From contig CALBJF010000401.1 of assembly GCA_937892665.1 (NCBI GenBank), positions 1 to 6,904 of the forward strand: DNA of 6,904 bases. Direction: 5' to 3'. Below, piece after piece: positions 1 through 6,086 of this stretch. Made by a program: the position numbers and the translations under genes. Origin of the DNA: an uncultured euryarchaeote (GTDB lineage: Archaea > Thermoplasmatota > Poseidoniia > Poseidoniales > Poseidoniaceae). The notes below the pieces were generated by a model that was given only the letters and a program-made list of their open reading frames with translations, was not told the DNA's origin and did no database searches. How positions within the stretch are numbered: the first letter of the stretch is position 1; every line of letters starts with the position of its first letter.

Positions 1-49
1 GTCCCCGGCTCCGAAGGCCGGAAGGATATCCAGACTACCCCAATCGCCC
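1..49 (-). tRNA. tRNA-Arg(UCG), 3' part cut off by the window edge
   Basis: Reading the minus strand from base 49, the 5' acceptor strand is GGGCGAT (49-43), followed by T8 and G9. The D-arm begins GGGT (40-37), has a GG pair in its loop (31-30) and ends TCCT (26-23). The anticodon stem CCGGC (21-17) pairs perfectly with GCCGG (9-5) around the seven-base loop CTTCGGA (16-10). The anticodon is TCG at 14-12, which reads Arg CGA and, by wobble, CGN codons. Bases 4-1 (GGAC) are the variable loop; the T-arm, the 3' acceptor strand (expected ATCGCCC) and any encoded CCA are missing. A D-arm of the form GGGGTAG...ATCCT is familiar from archaeal tRNA-Arg, whereas bacterial ones usually read GTAGCTCAG. 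It follows the small membrane-protein gene on the same strand after 55 bases. No intron interrupts the anticodon loop. Confidence 0.88.
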
Positions 50-69
50 TGTTTTGACCCAGTTGGCTT

Positions 70-84
70 CCCTTTTTGAAAGGG
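70..84. other. Short perfect hairpin after the DUF4190-like gene
   Basis: CCCTTT (70-75) and AAAGGG (79-84) are perfect inverted arms around a three-base loop. The hairpin sits 21-35 bases past the stop codon of the minus-strand gene at 105-530 and before the tRNA. It could mark a transcript 3' end or processing site, but no U-run follows it on the minus strand, so it is not a classical intrinsic terminator. It also overlaps the possible tRNA promoter. Confidence 0.3.
72..81 (-). promoter_or_regulatory. Possible archaeal TATA box for the tRNA-Arg gene
   Basis: On the minus strand, TTTCAAAAAG spans 81-72, with its centre about 27 bases upstream of the mature tRNA 5' end at 49. That is the expected spacing for an archaeal TATA box. 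It is preceded by an ACCC run that could serve as a TFB recognition element. The match to the TATA consensus is only moderate, and the element overlaps a short hairpin (70-84), so co-transcription from the upstream gene is also possible. Confidence 0.3.
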
Positions 85-104
85 TTGGTGGGTATGGACT
101 ATCT

Positions 105-530
105 TCAAAGGCTTGAAAGAGAACCAAGGAAAAGGAATGGAATAATATAGCCAATGATTGTCAAATAACCAAGAATAAATCCAGCGATTCCTTGTCCTGA
201 ACCGGTACCTGATCGATTTCCTTCCGCTTGACCAAGGTGACCGAAAATGATTGCTAGGATTCCAAACAACCATCCAACTGCCCATGTAATGCAAATGAGA
301 TAGCCAAGAAAATAACAGACAATTCCAATAATACCCATTACCAATCCAGTGACTGCCATACCGTTTCCATTTTGTTGAATCATGATCTGTTGTGCCATCA
401 TTGGTTGCTGAGTTGTACCAAACAAAATTGGTTGTACTGGCTGGGACTGCATTGGTTGCTGAACTGGATTCACTTGAATTGGAACCGCTGCAGGAGGTTG
501 ATTCTGAGGCATTGACCCATCTGGTTGCAT
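105..530 (-). CDS. Small DUF4190-like membrane protein with Gln/Pro-rich N-terminus
   Basis: This 141-residue protein has two parts. Residues 1-54 are low-complexity and hydrophilic, with about 15 Gln and 10 Pro plus several Met, and are probably disordered. Residues 58-136 are hydrophobic with roughly three membrane segments (about 58-82, 84-99 and 114-136). The second part follows the DUF4190 pattern: a GMAVTGLVMGIIGIV-type first helix, then ILAIIFGHLG, a short polar Gly/Ser loop (NRSGTGSGQG), then GIAGFILGYLTIIG. In that family the Pro/Gln-rich head is thought to be cytosolic; the function is unknown and no enzymatic motif is visible. The ATG at 530 is the first in frame. No Shine-Dalgarno precedes it, but a TATA-like box lies 19-26 bases upstream, which suggests a leaderless transcript. 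It starts 39 bases after the pckA stop on the same strand and could also be read through from pckA. Confidence 0.8.
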   Translation of the reverse strand: MQPDGSMPQNQPPAAVPIQVNPVQQPMQSQPVQPILFGTTQQPMMAQQIMIQQNGNGMAVTGLVMGIIGIVCYFLGYLICITWAVGWLFGILAIIFGHLGQAEGNRSGTGSGQGIAGFILGYLTIIGYIIPFLFLGSLSSL

Positions 531-548
531 GGATGTGCTTCAACCATG

Positions 549-556
549 TTTATATT
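549..556 (-). promoter_or_regulatory. TATA-like box placing transcription start at the ATG of the 105-530 gene
   Basis: The minus strand reads AATATAAA at 556-549 within the 39-base gap after pckA. Its centre is about 22 bases from the ATG at 530, so an archaeal start about 25 bases downstream would fall at or within a few bases of the A of the ATG. Together with the absent Shine-Dalgarno this fits a leaderless mRNA. It suggests the small gene has its own promoter rather than depending only on pckA read-through. Confidence 0.45.
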
Positions 557-569
557 GAACATTTCGTAT

Positions 570-2162
570 TCAAATCGTTTGAGGAGCGGCTTCATTGACT
601 GAAGCAGAGACACCTGCTGCATATCGTTCAAAGTTTGTGTTGAACATTTCAGCCAACTTGTCAGCTGTTGCATCATAAGCATCCTTGTCTTCCCACGTTG
701 TTCTTGGTTGCAAAAGGTCAGAAGGAACGTCTGGGCATGAGGTCGGTACTTCGAATCCAAATCGGCCGTCTGTAATGTACTCAACATTGTCAAGATCACC
801 ATCAAGTGCAGCGTTGAGCATTGCACGAGTGTACTTAATTTTCATTCTATTTCCAACACCGTAAGGACCACCGTTCCATCCAGTATTGATGAGCCATGCC
901 GTTGAATCGTTTTGTTCCATTTTCTCTGAAAGAAGATCTGCGTAAACACCAGGATGCATAGGCATGAATGGTTCACCGAAGCAAGCCGAGAAGGTTGCCT
1001 GAGGCTCCTTTACACCAATTTCAGTTCCAGCAACTTTTGCTGTGTATCCTGAGATGAAATGGTAGGCTGCTTGTTCTGGAGTGAGGCGAGAGATTGGCGG
1101 AAGAACACCAAACGCATCACAGGTCAGGAAGATGACATTCTGTGGATGCCCTCCTCGTGAATCTGGAGTTCTGTTATCGATGAATTCGATTGGATATGAA
1201 CCACGTGTGTTCTGTGTTTTGCTCACATCAGTAAAGTCAGGAACACCATCTGCACCGAGAACGATGTTCTCGAGAACGGTTCCTCTTCGACGGGTGGTTG
1301 CAAAGATTGCTGGCTCATCTTCTTCTGAGAGGTCAATGAGTTTCGCATAGCATCCACCTTCGAAATTAAACACACCATTTGCGCCCCAGCCATGTTCATC
1401 ATCACCGATGAGAGCGCGCTTTGGATCTGCAGAGAGTGTTGTCTTTCCAGTTCCAGAAAGACCGAAGAAGATCGCAGTGTTTTCTCCTGTCGTATTGGCA
1501 GAGCAGTGCATTGGAAGGATTCCTTTCTTTGGAAGAATGAGATTCATGATCGAGAAAATCGATTTCTTAATTTCTCCAGCGTATCGAGTTCCGCCGATGA
1601 TGACTTCACCTGCTGCGTAATTAACAATCACAAAGCATTGCGAGTTGAGAGATGCATCATCAGCCTCGAAATGAGGTGCGTGGAAGACAGTGAAATCAGG
1701 TGTATGAGATGCAAGCTCTTCCACGGATGGTCGAACAAACATGTTCCGAGCGAACGTACTGTGCCAAGCATTGTGAGTAATCACACGGATTGGAAGGGCT
1801 TCGGAAGGTTCAGCACCACAGGCGAGGTCTTGCACGAAGAGATGTTCTTGTTCTGAAAGATAGTCGATGACTTGAGCACGCAATCTCTCGAATGTTGCAA
1901 GGTCTGTGGAGATGTTGACATCACCCCAATTTACGTCATTTGAAGTCGATTCTTCTTCGACAATGAATTTGTCATTCGGGGAACGCCCAGTTCGCTCGCC
2001 AGTCTCGGTTACAAGAGCGCCATGAGCACTTAGAACACCTTCATTACGAGCAATCGAAATGTCGAGCAGTACGTCGGTATCAAGGTTCCAATGAACCTCG
2101 CCTCTAGGGCTAAGTCCGTGCGTTGTCAGGGGGGTCGATGTCGGGGTGGAGGTCTCCGCCAT
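570..2162 (-). CDS. pckA: Phosphoenolpyruvate carboxykinase (ATP), EC 4.1.1.49
   Basis: This cytosolic enzyme converts oxaloacetate and ATP to phosphoenolpyruvate, CO2 and ADP, the entry step of gluconeogenesis. At 530 residues it is full length (E. coli PckA has 540). Visible motifs, with E. coli equivalents by family knowledge: the substrate loop TGRSPNDKF with Arg60 (Arg65); GTRYAGEIKKS with Tyr194 and metal ligand Lys200 (Tyr207, Lys213); MHCSAN with ligand His219 (His232); the P-loop GLSGTGKTT at 234-242 with Lys240 and Thr241 (Lys254, Thr255); LIGDDEHGW with metal ligand Asp255 (Asp269); Glu283 (Glu297); NTRGSYP with Arg320 (Arg333); and Thr445 (Thr455). The TGWNGGPYGVGNRM form carries the insertion found in most non-enterobacterial members. 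The ATG at 2162 is the only sensible start; the first 20 residues are Ser/Thr/Pro-rich and poorly conserved in the family. No Shine-Dalgarno is seen. It is divergent from the giant membrane-protein gene and followed on the same strand by the DUF4190-like gene. GTP-type PEPCK is excluded by the motifs. Confidence 0.98.
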   Translation of the reverse strand: MAETSTPTSTPLTTHGLSPRGEVHWNLDTDVLLDISIARNEGVLSAHGALVTETGERTGRSPNDKFIVEEESTSNDVNWGDVNISTDLATFERLRAQVIDYLSEQEHLFVQDLACGAEPSEALPIRVITHNAWHSTFARNMFVRPSVEELASHTPDFTVFHAPHFEADDASLNSQCFVIVNYAAGEVIIGGTRYAGEIKKSIFSIMNLILPKKGILPMHCSANTTGENTAIFFGLSGTGKTTLSADPKRALIGDDEHGWGANGVFNFEGGCYAKLIDLSEEDEPAIFATTRRRGTVLENIVLGADGVPDFTDVSKTQNTRGSYPIEFIDNRTPDSRGGHPQNVIFLTCDAFGVLPPISRLTPEQAAYHFISGYTAKVAGTEIGVKEPQATFSACFGEPFMPMHPGVYADLLSEKMEQNDSTAWLINTGWNGGPYGVGNRMKIKYTRAMLNAALDGDLDNVEYITDGRFGFEVPTSCPDVPSDLLQPRTTWEDKDAYDATADKLAEMFNTNFERYAAGVSASVNEAAPQTI

Positions 2163-2276
2163 GCTAGTTCGTATCGCGGTCTGTCTTTGTCCCTTTCTAT
2201 TCGGCCATACGAAAATTAGAGCAGAATTAACCTTCTAAGGGGAGGTTTGAAACAGGACTTTGGAGGAGAGGATATC
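2163..2276. promoter_or_regulatory. Divergent intergenic region between pckA and the giant membrane-protein gene
   Basis: These 114 bases must contain both promoters. An AT-rich element, GAAAATTA at 2211-2218, is TATA-like on both strands. On the plus strand it predicts a start near 2240, with a leader of about 35 bases holding the Shine-Dalgarno of the 2277 gene. On the minus strand it predicts a start near 2190, a leader of roughly 28 bases for pckA. A second minus-strand candidate, GAATAGAAA, lies at 2204-2196. CCTT and AAGG form a small inverted repeat at 2231-2240, too short to call an operator. Which elements are used cannot be told from sequence alone. Confidence 0.4.
2262..2266 (+). 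promoter_or_regulatory. Ribosome binding site that fixes the start of the giant gene at 2277
   Basis: GGAGG at 2262-2266 is ten bases before the ATG at 2277, a good Shine-Dalgarno placement. The frame is open further upstream to a TTG at 2247. That codon has a GGGGAGG run (2239-2245) only one base before it, which is too close to work, so the ATG is preferred. Confidence 0.65.
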
Positions 2277-5200
2277 ATGGAGGAGGAAACTTCTGACCAC
2301 GACCTCGTGGAAGACGAAGTCCTGCGGAAGAAGAATTTCGACCGCGGAATGGGCGTCGATTTGAATCGATTCCTTATCGCAGACCCTGAACCAGAAGTCG
2401 AGGAAGAAGAGAAAGTGCCTGCCGCATCTACTGAAACGGATGCAGCAGTCGGTGAAATCGCTGATTTCTTTTCCGCACCAAACACTCAACGAAATGAACC
2501 TGGGGTAGTGAAAAGAGACGGAACCGTCGATGCGCCAGCAGCTGAAGATTCTGTCACAGATATCGCCGTACATGGTGAGCGCCGTATTGGATTTGGACTA
2601 CTTGTTGGCATGGTCTTGGTTTGGTCTGTCCTTGGATGGGTCGTTGGAACTGCATTACCGCCTCTGCTTGGAGGCCCACTTCTCATTCTCATGGGGTTAT
2701 CCGGACTATGGGCTGGGGAGAAATGGATTCCGATGCCAAGAATGCACCTCCTTGGCGTCACATGGGTCATTATCTCCATGAAAATCCTCTATGGTTTTGC
2801 ACTCGACGCACATCACTGGGGCTGGTTTGACGCCTCACCGTTGGGTGCAGATGAAACTCTTGGATTGTCTCTTCTTTCGTTAATTGGATTCAATGTATAC
2901 ATTGCTCAACGTCATAATGACGATGCGATTGCTGCTCAGGCAACACTGGTCTTGCTCGCTCTTGGAAGTGCTACTGGAGCGCTCTATGACGAAATTGGTG
3001 TTGCGACCATGATCTTGTTGGGTACGCTTTCTATGCATGGCTTAGCCGTCTTCAGAAATTCAGGAAATCTGGCAAGCCTTGGAATTGCAGTTTCATATCT
3101 ATGGATTGGGCTCCATTCCTTTTCCCAAGAATGGCAAATCGCTGGTATTGAAATCGTCTCATTCGACGATGAACTTCTCCTCTTCATGCTCATGTTTGCA
3201 GTTACTGCAACCAATGCGGTCATCGCAACACAGTTCCACAAAGCGGACAACTGGTTCTCAGAGGCTGCGAAAGCATTGGGTCTTGGAAAACCAGGATTAT
3301 GGGCCATATCTGTTGGTTTAGGAATGATCGGTGCGCTTCTCGCCATCGCAGCAAACAGAACCGAAACCGGCTATGCATTAGCTCAGCTACTGCTTCTCAT
3401 CAGTGCGTTTGGAGCATCGTACCTTACTGTACGTGGCGTCGACTGGAAACGATTAGCCCCGTTCATCCTCATCCCAGCACCATTCCTATTGGCGCTCGTC
3501 ATCCTAATGAGCACGGGTGTATTCTCAATACCAGTTGCAGACTTGAATGGATACAGTCTCTATGCAATCCTTACTGCTCTGTTCACGTCCATCGCCTTAC
3601 TGAGCAATCAGCAAGCTGTATCTGACCATGTCCTATGGATGGGTGGAATCGTCGTCGTCATCTTACTGACGCTGCTCATACCTGGTGAAATCGAAGGATG
3701 GCGCTTATTGGTGGCACAAGGATCTGTCTGGATTGGCCTTGCATGGCTGGGTGTCCAGCGAAAGTCTCCTTCAATCTCAGGCGTTGCTGTTCTCGCCCCT
3801 TGGATATGGCTGTTGATGTTCGCAACCGATATCGAATCTCGAATGTTCTCAAATGATTTCATTCCCGTCGTTTTGAATGAGCAACATGTCGCCGTATGGA
3901 TGCTTCTTCTCATTCTCCAGCAACTGTATGTGAACATCAGTCAAGGCGAATCGACTCTAAATCTCGCAGGTCGACTTGCTGGGTTGAGTGAGTTAAGCGC
4001 CCGAGCTCGAGATTCTGGATTGCTCCAATTGTGGAACCTTTCCTTCATCATTTCACTGATCAGCGTATGGGGTATTGCTCGTGTGGACGGATTGCCCGCA
4101 TGGGGATTACTCGCTTTGATGGGAGCCATTCTCATCTTCCATGGAACCTTAGTTGCCCTTGAACAGCATCGGGGCCAACCGCGTACCATGCTCGTTGCTT
4201 GGAGCGTTTTCGCCCTTTTCTTTGGATGGAAGTTTGGCCATACTTCGCTTTACGCAGCAAGTCTTGTTGCAGGATGTTCACTGCTTCTGGTTCATTCGGA
4301 CAAATTGTTCGAAGATGATGATGAAGCGAAAAAGAATCAATCGAACAGCATTGTTACATTGCAACTTCTCGTCATGAGCGGTTTACTTCTAATGCCTGCG
4401 TTGCGGGAAGCAGATGCATTGGAACTAACCAATTCTGATTGGTTTCCAACAGGTGTTGAAGATGCAACCTTCATGACAATAATCTCTCTTGGAGCACTCT
4501 ACCATTTCTTGCGACGAGTCTTGCTAATGGACAAATTGCTTCCACCAACATTAGCAACCGTAGCAATGATTTCCGCCATGTTGTACACAGGCGTTGCACT
4601 GGAAGCAAATCTGATCACAACCTTTGCAATTCTCAGTTTCGTTGGTGCTGGAGCCTATCTCGCAATCCAGGGCGAATGGCGCTCTGGCATGCGCTCTGTT
4701 GCTCGAAAAGAAGAGCGTTTACAGGAATTACAAACCAAACAAAACACCCAGGCGTATCTCAATCAGTCATCCAAGGAAACCGGCGTGACGCTTATCGATC
4801 CAAAACGTATCGAGTTGGCTGAAAAGCAAAAGAAGCGAGCAAAACGCTCTGGCACATCACAACAGGATGATCTTGAAGTTGGAGACATTCAACACAGACC
4901 AACCATTGTTCTCTCGTTCCTTGGAGTTTCCATTCTCGCCTCTGTCATGTTCGCTTTCCTCGGTGGCGACCAAACAACGGCAATCATTCTCTGTGCAAGC
5001 ATCTCAATTCTCTTCATCAGTTTAGCACGCATACGAGCTGAATCGCTGAAGTTACGATTGGTTGACATTCTCGGAGTTGAGATCCCAGTTGCTTTGACAA
5101 TGATTGGACTTGTCCTCGTCCATCTCGCTGGACGAGCCAGTCAAGGAACAGTTTTCCTTGAAGAGCAATTTGATTTACTGGTCTTAATGGCCAGCTTGAT

Positions 5201-6080
5201 TATTCTTGGAGGATTTAGCCTCCTCAATCGAAGCGATCTCGGCGTGCGTATTCCAAACGTATTGGATATGATTGTTGGGCTATTTGTTCTCGACCGTATC
5301 TTTGGAATCCTTGCAGGTGGAGAACTCCCGCTTCCAATGCTAACCAATCCGTTTGAATTCGAGGCTCTATCGTGGACAATTCCTGTATTCAGTATCGAGA
5401 TTGTTCTCATCACCGCAGCTTTACTCTGGGATTGGGTGGAACGCCAACGTCGTGTTCGAGGCCTGCAAGACCATCGAGGTGCACTCGGTCGCGTCTCATT
5501 CGGACTCTCAGTTCTAATTCTCTCGTTCGGACCTGCAGGGCTCATCGCTCTTGGATTAATGTTCAACAAGGGATGGGTTTGGAAACAACCTGCTGTTCTG
5601 ATGCTTGGAATGATGGTCTTACCGTTTGCCCTGAACAGTTTACTTTGGTGGATTGAAGTCGAATTCGATGTAACAATTCTTGACATCTGGGTTTCAGCCC
5701 TCATCTTTGGTGCTCTGAACCTTATCGCAGCATCATTTGCAACGGCAACAAACCGGGGGTTATGGATTTCTGCAGCCCTCTGGGCTTCCCAAGTCTTGTT
5801 CATCATCAGTGGAATCATTGCTCCAGATCTCCTCATCTTCGTCCTTGAACTGCTCGCTATGTCGGTGACATCGTGGGTCATTGGCGTACTAACGCTACGA
5901 CGCGGATGGAGAATCATTGGTTTCCTCAACCTGATTGTGGCATGGATTATTGCAGGCGTCCTCATCTACCAAGGTATGGCTCCAATCTCTGGATTTGTAC
6001 TCTTGCTGGTAACAGCTGCTCTGCTTGCAGTAATTACCTACTTGACGCAATCAAGAGACGAGTTGCTCGCACGTCAATGA
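2277..6080 (+). CDS. Giant polytopic membrane protein of unknown function, about 36 transmembrane segments
   Basis: I do not recognise this gene's family. From the ATG it encodes 1267 residues. Residues 1-95 are hydrophilic and strongly acidic (runs such as EPEVEEEEK) and should be cytosolic. From residue 104 to 1256 there are about 35-37 hydrophobic helices, mostly joined by short loops. The first 24 end at about residue 797. A basic, possibly coiled-coil loop of about 78 residues (798-875) follows, then the remaining helices. Basic residues recur in alternate loops, as the positive-inside rule predicts, and only two cysteines are present (residues 667 and 906). No nucleotide-binding, glycosyltransferase, oligosaccharyltransferase (WWDYG), transporter or protease motif is visible. 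The helices fall into four-helix units, described separately. Its repetitive hydrophobic build recalls large bacterial DUF2339- or DUF2157-type membrane proteins, but I cannot assign it to either. It is probably a single-gene transcript, divergent from pckA, and its 3' end overlaps the phosphohexomutase gene. Confidence 0.9.
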   Translation: MEEETSDHDLVEDEVLRKKNFDRGMGVDLNRFLIADPEPEVEEEEKVPAASTETDAAVGEIADFFSAPNTQRNEPGVVKRDGTVDAPAAEDSVTDIAVHGERRIGFGLLVGMVLVWSVLGWVVGTALPPLLGGPLLILMGLSGLWAGEKWIPMPRMHLLGVTWVIISMKILYGFALDAHHWGWFDASPLGADETLGLSLLSLIGFNVYIAQRHNDDAIAAQATLVLLALGSATGALYDEIGVATMILLGTLSMHGLAVFRNSGNLASLGIAVSYLWIGLHSFSQEWQIAGIEIVSFDDELLLFMLMFAVTATNAVIATQFHKADNWFSEAAKALGLGKPGLWAISVGLGMIGALLAIAANRTETGYALAQLLLLISAFGASYLTVRGVDWKRLAPFILIPAPFLLALVILMSTGVFSIPVADLNGYSLYAILTALFTSIALLSNQQAVSDHVLWMGGIVVVILLTLLIPGEIEGWRLLVAQGSVWIGLAWLGVQRKSPSISGVAVLAPWIWLLMFATDIESRMFSNDFIPVVLNEQHVAVWMLLLILQQLYVNISQGESTLNLAGRLAGLSELSARARDSGLLQLWNLSFIISLISVWGIARVDGLPAWGLLALMGAILIFHGTLVALEQHRGQPRTMLVAWSVFALFFGWKFGHTSLYAASLVAGCSLLLVHSDKLFEDDDEAKKNQSNSIVTLQLLVMSGLLLMPALREADALELTNSDWFPTGVEDATFMTIISLGALYHFLRRVLLMDKLLPPTLATVAMISAMLYTGVALEANLITTFAILSFVGAGAYLAIQGEWRSGMRSVARKEERLQELQTKQNTQAYLNQSSKETGVTLIDPKRIELAEKQKKRAKRSGTSQQDDLEVGDIQHRPTIVLSFLGVSILASVMFAFLGGDQTTAIILCASISILFISLARIRAESLKLRLVDILGVEIPVALTMIGLVLVHLAGRASQGTVFLEEQFDLLVLMASLIILGGFSLLNRSDLGVRIPNVLDMIVGLFVLDRIFGILAGGELPLPMLTNPFEFEALSWTIPVFSIEIVLITAALLWDWVERQRRVRGLQDHRGALGRVSFGLSVLILSFGPAGLIALGLMFNKGWVWKQPAVLMLGMMVLPFALNSLLWWIEVEFDVTILDIWVSALIFGALNLIAASFATATNRGLWISAALWASQVLFIISGIIAPDLLIFVLELLAMSVTSWVIGVLTLRRGWRIIGFLNLIVAWIIAGVLIYQGMAPISGFVLLLVTAALLAVITYLTQSRDELLARQ
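2586..6044 (+). repeat. Tandem four-helix units within the giant membrane protein
   Basis: By eye the membrane part splits into units of about 105-115 residues at residues 104-210, 217-319, 339-443, 450-554, 584-673, 690-797, 876-984 and 1161-1256. Each has two helices joined by a short outer loop, a basic inner loop after helix 2 (for example GEKWIPMPR, RGVDWKR, EQHRGQPR, ARIRAESLKLR, RRGWR), helix 3, and helix 4 introduced by a short, often acidic turn (ADETLG, FDDELL, LNEQHV, LEEQFD). Residues 992-1155 are irregular, with five hydrophobic segments. The similarity is structural rather than strong sequence identity, so this is a protein-level pattern, not a DNA repeat. Confidence 0.5.
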
Positions 6081-6086
6081 GCAACT
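6061..6086. terminator. Perfect 8-bp stem-loop spanning both stop codons of a convergent gene pair
   Basis: AGTTGCTC (6061-6068) and GAGCAACT (6079-6086) are perfect inverted arms around a ten-base loop (6069-6078). The structure contains the stop codons of the plus-strand gene (6078-6080) and the minus-strand gene (6074-6076), and would fold in either transcript. It could act as a bidirectional 3'-end or stability element. No T-rich tract follows on either strand, so it is not a bacterial-type intrinsic terminator, and its role is inferred only from its position. Confidence 0.35.

Noticed and set aside
104..117. TTCAA/TTGAA small inverted repeat at the stop of the DUF4190-like gene
   Set aside because: A five-base AT-rich arm with a four-base loop is too weak to call a terminator.
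589..605. Perfect 6-bp hairpin (GCTTCA/TGAAGC) in the last codons of pckA
   Set aside because: It is short, inside coding sequence, and has no T-tract after it; chance is a sufficient explanation, though a 3'-end role is not excluded.
470..826. Minus-strand open frame across the pckA 3' end and the DUF4190-like start
   Set aside because: It is out of frame with the intact PckA C-terminus and the small membrane protein, both recognisable, and its translation is low-complexity.
1392..1856. Plus-strand open frame of 154 residues opposite pckA
   Set aside because: It lies entirely opposite the most conserved part of pckA, including the P-loop, and has no recognisable protein features.
2231..2240. 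CCTTCTAAGG inverted repeat in the divergent promoter region
   Set aside because: Only four bases per arm, expected often by chance; not enough to call an operator.
2247..2276. TTG at 2247 as start of the giant gene (ten extra residues)
   Set aside because: Its purine run is one base away, too close for a ribosome site, and the ATG at 2277 has a well-placed GGAGG.
5141..5965. Long antisense open frame (274 residues) opposite the giant membrane gene
   Set aside because: Its product is a Ser/Arg/Ile-rich string with no domain, lies wholly opposite clear membrane-helix codons and has no supporting start signals; it is a mirror of codon bias.
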